A stretch of DNA of 64,000 nucleotides from Hofstenia miamia (Eukaryota; Xenacoelomorpha; Acoela). The DNA is taken from the NCBI GenBank assembly GCA_004352715.1, contig SCFE01000107.1:754452-818451 (forward strand), written 5' to 3'. Under the pieces are notes generated by a model. The model saw nothing but the letters and a program-made list of their open reading frames with translations, did no database searches and had not been told where the DNA came from. The position numbers and the translations under genes were made by a program. Of the stretch, positions 50,201 through 60,891 are shown piece by piece; the stretch's first letter is position 1; each line of letters opens with the position of its first letter.

Positions 50201-53200
50201 CTGTGGGCCTTACAATTAAGTATCATCTAATATCCGAAGATTTCAAAACTTCCTCATAGGCATATAGAGAATTATTTGAAATCGTGGACAACACGGTTTA
50301 TATCTTTAAATTTTATGTCACTCCTGACAATTTGGGTTGGTATTATAAGTTGCACAGCACTTTCGTTTTGACTGAGAATTGTTCGTCCGTTTTAGATTTG
50401 TCACTGAAACCATGGGTTTAAATCCATTTGCTCTGAAACAATTACGCTGTTCGGTACAGAATGTACAACAATTATGTAAACGTTTTTCATCAATTCCATT
50501 CAAAAACAAACCTTCATCGGTAATTCACATCTTTTGCAACTTTCGGAAATAGATTTTTATATATCAACAAGCAATATATATAATAGTTAAAAGGCAACAG
50601 TCTTGTTACATTACATTGATGTTGGATGGTTGGACGGACAATATAAATGTGAAACACCACGTCTGCTTTATGCTCTTCAATGGCAGCAAGCTGTTCTATT
50701 TGCGAAGTTCTGTCATGCAAAACAGGGGAGCTGAAGATTTTAAAAACATCATTCTTGCTACCTTGGAGAAACTAGGAGATGCTCGCATTGTTGCTGCAGT
50801 CGTAGACAATGCTCAAATCTCACAATGAGCGTTGAAAATTATCAAAAGGTAAAAGAGGGGTATATTGAACGTCAGGCGCGCTGCTAATTTGTTCAACTTG
50901 ATAATCAAAGATGTATTCAAGAAAATCGAAATAACAAAGGAGGCACTTTCACACATTGACTCATATGTTAGAGATGGATTGTTACCTCGCTGCTCTCCGA
51001 CACGCTGGACAGCACGTTTCGATGTAATTTAAAAAGCTATCGAAATGCATATCGGTACAGAATTTGAACCTATGCGGCTCGACCAAACTAAGCGCATTCT
51101 TTTCACAAGCCTGCAAGCTGATCTTGATCATACAGAAGGATGGATCCAATTTTTTTGATTTTATCAATGCATTCCAGTGTCTTCACGATCATTGGGTGAA
51201 CAATCCTGTTTTGCAGATGTCCAAAAGGAAACACTCAAGGTTATCTACGATTTCGCTCCGAATCAATTCACCAGCAGTTCTCTCGGATCTGTCACGTAGT
51301 GTCTTCAAGTCGTTCTCAAGAAAACATCTCATCATCAGCCTGGCATTGGCATTGTACTTTGTGAACACACTGATGACGACTACACTGTATTCAATTCATG
51401 GGTGTCCGCATTACTTCCATCGTCCAAAATGCCGGAATATTTTGAAGGAAAATCTCAGATCAGTGATTTGATTTGCCTCGAGGAAATCGTGGTTCTCAGT
51501 GAATACTCTTTTCATCGACTCTTGCACTCAAGAAAATTGCTATCAGCAAAGCAGCAAAGCTGCTGTGAAACATGCTTTTTCGCGACATCGACTGGTCCAC
51601 AATCACTTACAGGCAAGCCTACATGCAGTGCATTGACATTTATCGCTTTTATCGGTATTTCGTGTATCTTAACTGATCGTGTATCGATATCGCATGTATT
51701 AAAAATCATGTATTACATGTATTTTTCGTATATTAGAAACTAAATTTCAATTAACAAACAATTTATTCAATAAATGAAATTTGAACTAACGCTTCCAAAT
51801 TTTAGGAGAAATGCATTTTTAATGTCATTAGACTTAGGAGATTTACACCAAAATTCAACAATATCTGAATTCGAGCTAACAGTGAGACAATCTAGAAATG
51901 AAAGAAAAAAACTGATTTTTGAGGGATAAAATTTTGGATCCTTTGTGAATTGGAATCCAAATACTGCCTTTCAATTATACCTAACTTGCCTAAAGTTGAA
52001 AATCAGGATCAGGAAACATCTTTAGGAATGCATGTTGTCATTTCATTGCTAAAAAACTATCTGAAGTTTAGCTTAAGCATTTCCACAGACCATTTGCTTA
52101 CCTCATCGGCTTTAGCTGATAAACTAGCAAAACAAAATACTTCTTTAGTTGGAACAATCAGATCGAACAAAAAAGAAATTCCCATGAGTTCTAAAAAACT
52201 AAATTTGATAGATTCTGAATTTTTCAAATCGGGCAAGCTAATGCTTGCAAATTATCAGAGTAAGAAAAATATGCCATTATTTTTACTGTCCACACAAGAT
52301 CGTGATGCTGTGGAACCTAATAATTGTAATCCAAGGAAGAAACCGGAAAATGTTTTTTACAACTAAAAAGGTGTTTGGAATAGTTGGATGTAATGTGTAG
52401 AAGTCTATGTTCTCAAAAGCAGCATCACCAAGATTGGCCAATAGCTGCATTTTACAACGTGCTGGACCTTTCAATGATAAATGTTTGGGTTATTTTCAAC
52501 AAAATTATTGGAAATAGGACATAATTTGTCGCATATTTATGGTTGAATTTGCCAGGCAATTAATTGAAGGAGAATGAATGACGGATAGCTCTACAATACA
52601 CGTTAGAAGATTTGAAATGCACGATTTTTGTGTAGTATTCAGCTTTTTTTCGTGTATTGGTATTTCATGTATCGTTACTGAAAATTTTGTGTATAATATC
52701 ATATATTGGTAATACACGTCAATGCGCGCTGCCTATATGCGGACACAATTGACAACCAGTTGTTTATTCGGTATAACATTGATGAGGTATTGAAAGTTGC
52801 AAGACGTGAAAATCAGTGGAACGAAACTGCGGAAGAGACTTTTGCCCGCTTGGAAGAAAATTCCGATTAAAATAAACTTGTTTAATTAAAAGTTTTGTTG
52901 TCAGAAAGCGTTTTTTCTTGACGAGGTGTGGATGGTGCTGTGCACAGCTCACAAGATGCTGCGCACGAGCACCGGCAAATCCCATGGTGCAGGACATTTT
53001 GCATCCCTGCAAATTTCATATGTTTGTGTATAGTATAACTTCCCGAGCGAAAAATGGATGAATGATAAAATGAAAAAAATGGTAAAAACTAAGTCATTAT
53101 TTAAGAAAAACGTAATCGAAACTGAACTTACGAAATTTGTGAGGTAGAAGAGAATGAAGAATTTTCTTAAGTCTAGATATACTGATGCACAGGGGAAATT

Positions 53201-56200
53201 GAAATCCTTTGTATCTTTGAGTTGATGAAAAAGAAAATTGAGTAATAGTTGATCTGCAAGGACAAAAAGAGAACTTCGACTTATCCAGAAGAAATACACA
53301 GCTAACTAGAAAAGCACTCGGAGAGCGCAGACCTACGCCACGCAGCTTTTGTGTCCCCCGGATCAGCCCCAAAATTTAATTGATTCCTTTTTGGGCGGAG
53401 ACGCACCTCTGGTGAAAATTTGAGGTCAATCCATCTATTACTTTTTCCGTAAAGTTGCTTACAGGCAAACAAACAAACCAACGCTACCAAAAACATAACC
53501 TCCTTGGGGGGAGGTAATAATGAAATTATCAAATGTTAAAGACAATTTAGGGAGAATAGTTTTAGGATGCTTACAAGTATTATTATCAAAATGCGTTAAT
53601 CATCAAAGAAGCGTAATATAGGAGTATTTGCATATATCAGGTTAAAAACGTTTTTCTTTAATAACATTTAACAAAATTAAGCGATGTGGAGAAAGCTAAT
53701 TCGAAATTTTAAGAGGAACTGGCGGTTGATATTATTTGATTACTTGGAAAGGAAAACTTGCAGGATTCCAGGAAATTAATTATATTCCCGAGATGAGAAA
53801 TGGACTGAGTTACCAAAGAATATGGTGAGAGATGTAGAAACGTAAGAAGTATAGAGATGAGGATCGTAAATACTTGTGAAGAACTAATTCAAATTTCCAC
53901 TTGAGTAACAGTTGAGGAACCCTCCTTCAAATATCAGTAAATTATAGACTGATAGGAAGAGGCGGAAAGTGAACAAAGAAATTTGGAGCCTTCATTTCAA
54001 GTGAAGGTAGATGATGAAACGGTGTTTAGTACTGCGGTTGTACTGTGTTGTTCTAAAGTTATTTTTGTTGTATTAACATCAAGTGTATATCCAGAGAGGT
54101 GAGTTGAGAATGAAACAAACTGAGCCAATGAATTTTTATGAATTAATCGAATAAAATGAGGTTTGTAGAAATCGTTGGAAGTATACGTCCCCAATCTAGT
54201 GGTTCACAAACCAAAATTTTACTGGATTTCCACAAAGGCGAACTGTATTTATTGTGAAATTTCAATAATTAATTGGTTCAAATCCAATCTAGATGTGAAT
54301 TTTACATACGAGTACTAAAACTAGTTTGAATGCCAAAGAACAGTTCAATTGCATAAGCAAGTTTAATGGGGAAGGGAATCACTACCGCGATAATACATAA
54401 TCAAGGAGGCCTGAATGCAATAGACATTCCGTCAGTTTCTGCCTTCTTCCGATCAGAATGAGAGCCAATAAAATATAATTGGAAGACGGGGGCCCTTCAC
54501 TGAGAAATCAAACCAGGTTTCACTAATACAAACATTGTCTAATGAAGAAATACTTAAAAGTTTACAAAAGAGAGGTGGCGAGGTAAGTGGAATGGACTCT
54601 ATATTCGCGCTTAACAGATTGACAGGAAGACGAACAAGTGATCGAGAACAGTTACGTAATCACTTCTTACCAATATCAATTAGGATTGAATTAGGATTGA
54701 CATGATTGGTTCTGGTCTTTAAAAAGACATTCAGAAGAGAGATAGTGATAATAATTACCTTTTTGCTAAAAGATTTAACTAAATTCATGCAATTGACAAA
54801 AACTTTGTAGCATCCCAAGAATTAGACAGGGCAACTAGAACAGTGTACAGCTTGAAGTTTTATTTATTGAATTACCCAAAACTTCTTATGTCCTAGATTG
54901 ACGTTGTAGAGTTTTCATGAAGAGGGGGAAAAACTGAAAAACTTGGGATTTAGCTGTGTTCACATGCAGAAGGAACTCCCCTTGGTTCCTGAAAACTATT
55001 TATGCATAGATTAAGTTTGAGATCTCCAAATGTGAGAACTATTGTGTATAAGATAAAATATTCGCAACTCTTCTGAATAGTATCTGTTTTGTCAGTAATT
55101 TTATTAGAGATTGTTTTTTCCAAAACATTCCTACAGATCTCTTTCAAGTGTAAATTTGTGAATAGTTTTTGAAAAGAATGATGGAGATAACATTGACTTA
55201 TGCTTATTGATGACACAGGAATGACAAAAGAGTAAAATATTGTGCTTAGTAGACATAATGACAGGGAGAACATCAAGTTTAATTAAAAAAATATTTTCAA
55301 TGCATTTTTGAAATGCGCTACACATACATGTAGTATAGCAACTTTGCAATTAGTACAGAATTGACGTTCAAAAGTTATTTGCGACTGCTCGCTAGAAATA
55401 GTTTCAAAGTCATATATATAGTTTTACGGTTTGACACAAGATTCTAAAGAGAAATATTCGAAGTTATCAATTTGCGGATGGTTTAATGTGACTGTGAGAG
55501 GATCATCCATCGACGCTGTGAAATTTAACATAGGTAATGTTGGTTTTTTCAAGGGCTTAGGATTGTGATTCTCTAGTTCTGTTCTCTTCATACAGAAAGT
55601 CAATAACACCAATCCCATTTAAATGAATACTGAGTCAAATGATATTGAATACTCTTTATGTAGTAATACTTACCTTTAGATTAATGACGATAAATACAGG
55701 CTATTGTCAAGCCATGCATTTAAATTAGTTGCCCAGACCAGGCCAATGTTGTCTTCTATGATTTACCGAGGAACAGAACTGTATGACATATGAATAAGCT
55801 TATAATAAGTAATATGCTATTGTTTCAAATGTTTCATGGATTAGTAATTGAATATGCAATTTGCAAAGTTATTTCCTTTGAAAAATAAATTTATTCAAAT
55901 GAATTTAGTGTTTAATTTAAGTTTTTCTTGTGATAAAACCCAATAACACCACGAATTCCAAATCAACTTCTTAAGATTTTCATTAAATGTCAAATTTCAA
56001 ACTAAATTTTGAGATACTTCTAAATTCAAATTTCAATGGTTTTTATATTTAAGTAGGATTTTCGTAAAATATATTAAAGAAATTTCAATTTTTTGGATTC
56101 GAAGAATATGTAGCTATTGTAATGCTTGGCAGTAAATTTACTTTGTAATTTTTTTGCATTGTTGATGTCCAAAATAATGATATTGTTTGGTCATAGATTT

Positions 56201-56751
56201 AAATCCACCACTATGCTAAATTTATTAACATGCTCTTGGGAAAACATGAAATGAGAACTAAATATAAAAATTTAAATTTTCTAGTTTTCAGTGATCAAAT
56301 TTTTAATTTCAGTTAGTAAACATTTAAATATGTTAGTGTCAATTGCAATTCCAACGAAACCACGAAGATAAAGAAACAGTTCGAAATTTCTTATCTAAAT
56401 TGAATTTTGATCCAGTTTTCGGTTTATTTTCTAAATGAAAAGATTTAGAAACACATTCGAAAAGTAATTAGATTCAGCGAAAATAGACAAACCATGTGAT
56501 GGAGGTAAGATTTTTTTTTCAGGGCATGACTACAGTTTAATCTTATTAAATCGGTATCAGGTGAGAAGAGATTAGCGAATTATAACATACATATACTTTT
56601 TCTAGATAAAAGTTTATATTTTATTGTACAAATACTATTTAATTCACATTCGCATCGTACAATTTCTATCAGCTTTCAACTATGGGACTAATTGCATTTA
56701 AGCCAAAATCTTTGTTTTGGTGCCAAATATTTACGACGCACATTATTTAAT

Positions 56752-56795
<44 letters not shown>

Positions 56796-59700
56796 TTGCA
56801 AGCTATCATATGAAATTAATTTGCTTATATTTGTAAATGTTAGAACCAGGGGCGTATTGAGGATTTCAGTGAGGGGCATAAGTAAAATTGGAAACGTTTT
56901 GTTAGAAAATCATTTTATGATTTTCGAAATTTTATTAAGATGGTAAACATTAAGCAAAAATCATTTCAAACTCATTTTAAACATTAAACAAAAATTAAGC
57001 ACTTTAAAAATTAAACAAAAGCCAGTCTGCGGTTATTCTTAGCAAATTTTTTAAAGACGTCATCGTAGTTCATACGTATATCACGATTGATAAATTAATG
57101 TCCAAGTCCGTTCAATCTGGCTTCGGTCATAGTGGACCACAAATAGTTTTTCAGATACTTATGTGCACTAAAAGAGCGCTCGCCGGTTGCTGTAGTTACC
57201 GGTATTATTGCAAATATCCTCAACAGGATGACAAGGTTCAGGTATGTTCCCAAATCTTTAGCGACCTGAAGGGCATACAAAACCTTTTCGGGTTTCTCGT
57301 CCTGCTGTCTTGACCAGTACGACTTCCAGCGAAGAAATTCCGCGCTAAGAGAAGTTATATCTCTTTCATCAGGTACGAATGTCATGTACATACTGACAGC
57401 CCTCTTCACTTCCTCAAGATCAGCCTTTCCGCAGTACATTGGTAGGAGTACACTAAGACTGCATGCGCGGCTCTTGAATCGTTCTGTAAGCTGTCCAATG
57501 CATGTATCCAAAAATGGCAGAAGTACTGCACTCCGGAAAAATTCCTCGGAACATTATTTCTGTGAATCTGTCGTCCTGCCATACGTGGAATCGTGATATC
57601 TTCTTTATTAACATCTGTCGCTCTTAAAAATGCGCTATGGAAGATCTGATTATCATTCCGGAATTTTTGTAAAACTTCTATGCAGTCTTTCACAGATTTC
57701 GTAGCTTTATGAATGTCTTGAGATGTTGACTGCAGCTTCACTGAAAGCGACTTCGTCACTCCAAGAACTAAGTGAATAACTTCCAGGGACACCAAAAAAC
57801 TGCCATCAAGGGAGCGTAGAAATGTTTTAGCTCTTCACCACATTAGAAATCCGTTCGAGAGATGTGATAATCGCCGGATACAACTGCTTGATAACAAATA
57901 CCGCCTTCTGCTTCTCCACCCATCGTGTAGTACAATGCTTCCTGAGCCTTGTGTGAGATGACCAAGAACACTTTTCAGTGATGTATCCTTGTAAATTTAC
58001 CAGACGCTTGTTTGACCCAGAGTAAAACACTGCGATATCGTGCTGAAGGGTAACTGCACTACAAATAGCTGGTAAATCAGCTTCATTGATCAGACAAAGA
58101 TTCAAACAATGAACAGCACACTGAACATATGCTGCAGCTGTACACTTTTCCATGATGTGTTTTTGTCCATCATTGTGTTGCCCTGACATAGTGGCAGCAC
58201 CATCATAACCTTGGCCGACTATGAAATTCCGATCACGTTCACGTTTTTCAAGATATCCGAAAGCTGAAATGCCAATCCAACACCAGTTAGATCAGGAGCG
58301 ACCGCAAAACACAAAAAACGCTCACGAATGGTGAAATCCCCCAGCACATATCGCAGACAAACTCCTGCTGCGAAAAATCAGTTGTCACACCAGCAAGCAA
58401 AAAAATAATCTGGCTTCCTTCACTTCATCGATAATCGATTGTTCCATTACTGCGGAAATAGCACTAATAATAGCATTCTGTGCAACAGATGATTGCCGCA
58501 AGTCTGGAGATGGGTTTTAAGAACTGTATCATTGCACAAAACCATGAGTTGAAGGGTAAATTGCCTTGATCGTAGTTAATTGAATGTTCATCACTTGGTA
58601 TTTGTAGTTCGCCTGTATCTCGATGGCCACGTAATGGCAACCCTAAACGGCCGTGAAACTCGACCGCCTAAATGATTCGCTTCAGAATGGCACGATTTTG
58701 ATTTCTTTCTTTGCCTGCAGTGATATTCAGCTTTTCTGAAACACTAGTTCCATGTTTCATCATTTCTCTAAACATATTTCCCTTTTTTACACAGTCCTCG
58801 TGGAAGGCTGTTGTCAAATGTGAAGTCATATAGCCATCTCGACCAGTTAGATGGGCGAAATTTTACAAAGGAGATTTTACTAAACGGTCCAATTTGACTC
58901 CTCTAACATCATCCATCGCAAAAATCACACAAACTTTACATAATATGCCTTCTTTGGCTTCTGAATACGTAAACACGTCAAGTGGGCCAGTAAAGTGCTG
59001 CTGTCCTAAGAATTTTTTCCGCATTTTACCTCCATATTTCCTTTCCGTAAAAGGCCATCTGAACCCTTCAGGTGCTATACAAGGCTCATTCAGAATTTTA
59101 AGTTTTTCCTCTGGTGAAATCTATAATGGAATTGATATCATTTCGAAAACTTCTAGGCTTGTCTGATGTAGTAGTTGTCGCAGTTGTAGAACTATCAGTT
59201 ATAGTGGGTGCCAGAACAGACTGGGTGCTAGGGGAGACACTGAGGGCACAGCGGTGTAAACTGGCTGAGTAGTGGGAGACAAAGATTAAAGAGCAGTGGG
59301 CTCAGCAGTATCAGTAGATGTAGCAGCCTCACCATCACCAGCTCTGGGCTTTTTGAAGTAATCTTCATCCTCAAAATTCAGAAAAAATGGCTTGGTATAA
59401 TTAAGAACGGCAAATAGAAAAAAATATATTATAGGAAGATATCATCCAATAGGAACCCATATAAACATCAAATAGCGGCCTTTTTAAGTGTGTTTCACTA
59501 CATTTGTCCAACTCTTTAATAACGGTGTTTGATCAAAGAGTGCGGCTCTGTTCAAAGAACTCACATTTGACGCCGGCCTGTCAATCAGAATAACTGACAT
59601 CATTGTTCAAAGTGCAGTTTCGACCAATTAATAAACAGATGCGTGAGAGCGATTTACGATTCTTTTACTTGGTGGTGTCACTACTTTTTTCCAGTTTTGT

Positions 59701-60823
59701 ATCAGTTTCGGTAAATAAGGATCACCGTTAGAATAAGAATTTCGTACGAGGCAATAAGTTGCACTGAATGCACTGAATATTTCGATGAGTGTAGTTATAA
59801 CTACCTAAATTCATTGCAATGGCAATACATAAGTTCATGTAGTGTTAAAACAAAATATACATACCGCACAAATCCCGCGAAAGTCAAGTAACTTGAAATA
59901 AACAAATCTTTGCTTGTTCTGGGGGGGGGGGCTAAATACGCCTTTGGTTAAAACCAGTCNNNNNNNNNNNNNNNNNNNNNNNNNNNNNNNNNNNNNNNNN
60001 NNNNNNNNNNNNNNNNNNNNNNNNNNNNNNNNNNNNNNNNNNNNNNNNNNNNNNNNNNNNGGCTAAATACGCCTTTGGTTAAAACCAGTCTTACATTCGA
60101 CTTGAAGTTTTGAAATCAAGTTTTTGTAGTTGCTACAATTTCAGCGTTTTGCATTTGCTGACGTTTCAGTAACAAGACATATGAAACTGCTTCTGCAACA
60201 ATGAAAATACTTCTTTATCAAAAATATCAATACCCTAACAAAATTGTGTAGTTACATTGGAAATACAATGTATTTAGATTGGACGATTCGCCCGGAATTT
60301 CTAAGCACTCAATGTGTGTTTTTGCAATTTTCAGTTCCTGCTATAAAATGGCTTAATTACTGAAATCAATGACAATTCCCAATGCACGCACGTTTGCGCT
60401 CACTTGACTAAATAAGAAAATAGGCCAAAACACTGTTCAATGGTAGTTTTTTTAATTGATTCCAAAACTCAGTGGCATGTGCAGCTTCTTTCCAAAATAG
60501 ATATATTCGATTTTTTACTATTGCTTGAAAATTCGAATAATCAAATTCTAGTTGATGTCTACTGTTGTTAAAATTATGTTTATTTCTTAAGTATTTAGTT
60601 CGTATTACTTCTGGAACAAGCATTGCTAAATTCCCATCCCGTGGTGGTCACATTCTTCGTGTTGATTTGTCCGATGAAGTCCAATGGAAAGTCCGGGGAA
60701 AGAGTCTCACAGTCGAGGGCGTACCAGTGTTGGGCTTGCGCCAATCGACATCTGCTTCAAGTGGACGAATAGCTGTTTTCACAGATAGCGGTTGCCTTGA
60801 TGATCACAAACGCAACTTTTTAG
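36557..60823 (+). CDS. MBTPS1: Site-1 protease (membrane-bound transcription factor site-1 protease), partial at both ends
   Basis: Thirteen exons, listed separately, join with every phase consistent (2,050 coding bases, about 683 residues). They follow animal MBTPS1 from just before the subtilase domain into the large C-terminal lumenal region. Catalytic residues seen: Asp in IAIFDTGL, His in [10 protein letters not shown], oxyanion Asn in [10 protein letters not shown], Ser in [14 protein letters not shown]. The C-terminal region keeps [48 protein letters not shown] and SIAKFP. Known members are Golgi proprotein convertases that cut SREBPs and ATF6 in the lumen and GlcNAc-phosphotransferase. 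Signal peptide, prodomain, transmembrane helix and basic tail are not in the mapped part. One exon appears twice around a gap (39,812-39,832). Confidence 0.95.
36803..36913 (+). CDS. MBTPS1: MBTPS1 exon with catalytic Asp
   Basis: [12 protein letters not shown] carries the active-site Asp; continues [19 protein letters not shown]. Donor GTAAGT. Confidence 0.95.
37940..38052 (+). CDS. MBTPS1: MBTPS1 exon with catalytic His
   Basis: [13 protein letters not shown] carries the active-site His; continues [18 protein letters not shown]. Donor GTAATT. Confidence 0.95.
38131..38315 (+). CDS. MBTPS1: MBTPS1 exon with oxyanion-hole Asn
   Basis: [27 protein letters not shown] and [12 protein letters not shown]; the Asn of GND is the oxyanion residue. 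The intron before it is only 78 bp. Confidence 0.95.
38316..39465. other. MBTPS1 intron
   Basis: AT-rich, GTAAGA to TTTTTAG; nothing else recognised. Confidence 0.6.
39466..39657 (+). CDS. MBTPS1: MBTPS1 exon, substrate-binding region
   Basis: [47 protein letters not shown]. Ends in CG before donor GTATAA. Its last 131 bases are repeated at 39,833-39,963. Confidence 0.95.
39833..40117. repeat. Assembly duplication of MBTPS1 exon end and intron
   Basis: 285 bp identical by eye to 39,527-39,811, separated by 21 N (39,812-39,832). It starts mid-exon ([10 protein letters not shown]) without an acceptor, so it cannot be a second real exon. It is best read as the two contig ends overlapping. Positions 39,833-39,963 should be left out of the transcript, or used in place of 39,527-39,657. 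Confidence 0.85.
40125..40282 (+). CDS. MBTPS1: MBTPS1 exon with catalytic Ser
   Basis: [20 protein letters not shown] carries the nucleophile in GTSxSSP; continues [20 protein letters not shown] and FEQ. Donor GTCTGT. Confidence 0.95.
40783..41039 (+). CDS. MBTPS1: MBTPS1 exon, end of catalytic domain and Cys-rich segment
   Basis: Completes the split codon as [14 protein letters not shown], then [20 protein letters not shown]. Donor GTGCGT, phase 0. Confidence 0.95.
41906..42313. repeat. 193-bp block duplicated across a single N (haplotype join)
   Basis: 41,906-42,098 and 42,121-42,313 match base for base except a few substitutions. Between them lie 21 bases of a MITE end and one N at 42,120. 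Copy 2 then continues into unique intron. Confidence 0.85.
42099..42119. mobile_element. Terminal piece of PIF/Harbinger MITE (cut by N)
   Basis: GGCCACGGTTAGACTAGGTG matches the end of the MITE at 19,293. It follows TAA. The second haplotype copy has the same TAA (42,311-42,313) followed by non-MITE sequence, giving an apparent empty site. Confidence 0.8.
42430..43600 (+). pseudogene. Transposon-associated protein of a widespread but unnamed family, degenerate
   Basis: Three consecutive plus-strand ORFs (42,434-42,736; 42,775-43,194; 43,291-43,593) read like one protein broken by stops. Segments: [56 protein letters not shown] followed by [11 protein letters not shown], then [14 protein letters not shown] and [17 protein letters not shown] recall proteins with the order SLKAVLLHNGN-YP, CGDLK...LLG-Q-GYTKYPCFLC-WDSR, LHIKLGLMK, SEEQGERFHQD in many invertebrate genomes, annotated as hypothetical and present in many copies. 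The metal-site-like CxxC/D residues suggest a transposase-like fold, which is inference. It lies sense-oriented in an MBTPS1 intron. Confidence 0.65.
44497..44711 (+). CDS. MBTPS1: MBTPS1 exon, C-terminal lumenal region
   Basis: [27 protein letters not shown] and [18 protein letters not shown] is highly conserved in the family; the middle is more divergent. Donor GTGAAT. Confidence 0.9.
44879..44974 (+). CDS. MBTPS1: MBTPS1 exon
   Basis: [20 protein letters not shown] then [12 protein letters not shown]. The donor is GTTTGT within the Trp codon, confirmed by the next exon completing [10 protein letters not shown]. Confidence 0.95.
44975..46678. other. MBTPS1 intron with CT-rich block
   Basis: A CT-rich stretch at 45,450-45,900 differs in composition. 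On the minus strand it reads [20 protein letters not shown], vaguely like the C-terminal end of LINE proteins (R-WMDxVKxDM). Weak, and broken by stops. Confidence 0.3.
46679..46794 (+). CDS. MBTPS1: MBTPS1 exon
   Basis: [20 protein letters not shown] then [19 protein letters not shown]. Donor GTATGT. Confidence 0.95.
46927..47086 (+). CDS. MBTPS1: MBTPS1 exon
   Basis: [40 protein letters not shown], ends ENS plus CA. Donor GTAATT. Confidence 0.95.
47167..47280. repeat. (TA)n(TG)n microsatellite with gap
   Basis: (TA)n to 47,197, TGTGTG to 47,207, N 47,208-47,263, then (TA)n and TGTGTG again. Lies in an MBTPS1 intron. Confidence 0.9.
47281..48353. other. MBTPS1 intron remainder
   Basis: AT-rich with (TA)n at 48,277-48,297; nothing else seen. 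Confidence 0.5.
48354..48478 (+). CDS. MBTPS1: MBTPS1 exon
   Basis: [20 protein letters not shown] then [21 protein letters not shown]. Donor GTGAGT in phase 1, matching the acceptor at 60,598. Confidence 0.95.
49578..49690. repeat. Degenerate CCCGAAC-type patch
   Basis: Words such as ACCCGAACCGA, CCCGAACCCGACACGAC and CTCGACCTGAACCCGAAATA repeat with period about six. It may be a decayed minisatellite or the end of a hAT-type element; the hAT coding remnant starts 1 kb downstream. Confidence 0.45.
50610..51610 (+). pseudogene. hAT-like transposase remnant (DUF659-type)
   Basis: The plus strand reads [20 protein letters not shown] then [10 protein letters not shown], which matches the LDGWxxxxxxxIxxF...VVTDNAxNM core of DUF659 hAT transposases. 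A new frame gives [20 protein letters not shown] and [14 protein letters not shown] (C-x-TRW box). Later pieces ([27 protein letters not shown]) are in shifted frames with stops. No dimerisation domain or terminal repeats were found. Confidence 0.65.
51938..52600 (+). pseudogene. piggyBac transposase remnant, central part
   Basis: One plus-strand ORF (51,950-52,366) contains [37 protein letters not shown] then [14 protein letters not shown]. This matches the piggyBac order G-x-x-VV-L, DNxFTSxxLxxxL and GTxRxNRxxxP, with N-to-H and F-to-L changes. The D-K stretch and later parts downstream are broken by stops. The orientation is opposite to the copy at 30.1-30.8 kb. Confidence 0.7.
53311..53520 (-). 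repeat. Dispersed repeat beginning CCTCCxxCCAAGGAGGTTATG
   Basis: Read on the minus strand it starts with a small hairpin (CCTCCCCCCAAGGAGG) then TTATGTTTTTGGTAGCG and GTTTGTTTGTTTGCCTG. I recall near-identical repeat starts in many unrelated animal genomes. Function unknown and class uncertain. Confidence 0.45.
53990..55620 (-). pseudogene. Possible LINE endonuclease fragment
   Basis: At 54,524-54,481 on the minus strand the reading [15 protein letters not shown] preceded by Ile matches the I-S-E-TW catalytic box of AP endonucleases in non-LTR retrotransposons. Surrounding minus-strand pieces (for example 55,276-54,950) are in other frames and only suggestive. Ends cannot be placed. Confidence 0.35.
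56753..56791. repeat. (TA)n microsatellite
   Basis: TA run of about 19 units, 55 bp before the hAT element. Confidence 0.95.
56847..59946 (-). mobile_element. hAT-family DNA transposon, nearly full length, inactivated
   Basis: Ends CAGGGGCGTATT and, reversed, CAAAGGCGTATTTAGCCCC are imperfect inverted repeats. Eight-base target duplications GTTAGAAC (56,839-56,846) and GTTAAAAC (59,947-59,954) differ at one base, fitting an old insertion. The 3,100 bp carry one transposase on the minus strand. A C11 run near one end adjoins the assembly gap at 59,960. Confidence 0.9.
57095..59170 (-). pseudogene. hAT transposase of the TTF-zinc-finger/DUF4371 type, frameshifted
   Basis: Reading leftward: a TTF-type segment (around 59,070-58,860, [16 protein letters not shown] and [19 protein letters not shown]), [17 protein letters not shown] (about 58,225-58,175, DUF4371 D-G-A box), [14 protein letters not shown] and [15 protein letters not shown] (RW box), then the dimerisation domain [20 protein letters not shown] followed by RLNGLGH at the end (57,095). 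Many animal genomes annotate this type as zinc finger MYM-type or 52 kDa repressor-like. Several stops and frame changes, especially at 58,250-58,860, make it non-functional. Confidence 0.85.
59930..60090. other. Assembly gap between identical 30-bp flanks
   Basis: The 30 bases at 59,930-59,959 (GGCTAAATACGCC...CCAGTC) recur at 60,061-60,090 on the other side of 101 N. The simplest reading is that the gap has no real length and arose at the poly-G tract. Confidence 0.85.
60599..60823 (+). CDS. MBTPS1: MBTPS1 last mapped exon
   Basis: Acceptor AAGTATTTAG; reads [49 protein letters not shown] and ends in phase 1 before GTAATT. The human protein continues with DCFWLLDALL and later a membrane helix; those exons were not found to 64,000. 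Confidence 0.9.
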
Positions 60824-60891
60824 GTAATTTTTTAAAAAATTTTATTGCAGGTCATTGATCCATTATTTTTTCAAATTTCAGTTGCACATTG

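Larger units (their letters stand above)
48479..60598. other. Large MBTPS1 intron (about 12.1 kb) filled with transposons
   Basis: The residue count between YEG and SIAKFP equals that of the human protein when these two exons are joined directly, so no exon is missing here. Contents: a degenerate CCGAA patch, hAT and piggyBac fragments, a dispersed repeat at 53.3 kb, a LINE fragment and a nearly whole hAT. Unlisted parts (48.5-49.5 and 55.6-56.7 kb) show nothing recognisable. Confidence 0.75.

Noticed and set aside
54262-54290. tRNA T-arm-like word GGTTCAAATCC with a 5-bp stem
   Set aside because: No D-arm, anticodon arm or A-box at the right spacing upstream; chance match.
60408-60623. Minus-strand 71-codon ORF overlapping the MBTPS1 exon
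   Set aside because: No recognisable motif and it partly shadows the real exon on the other strand.
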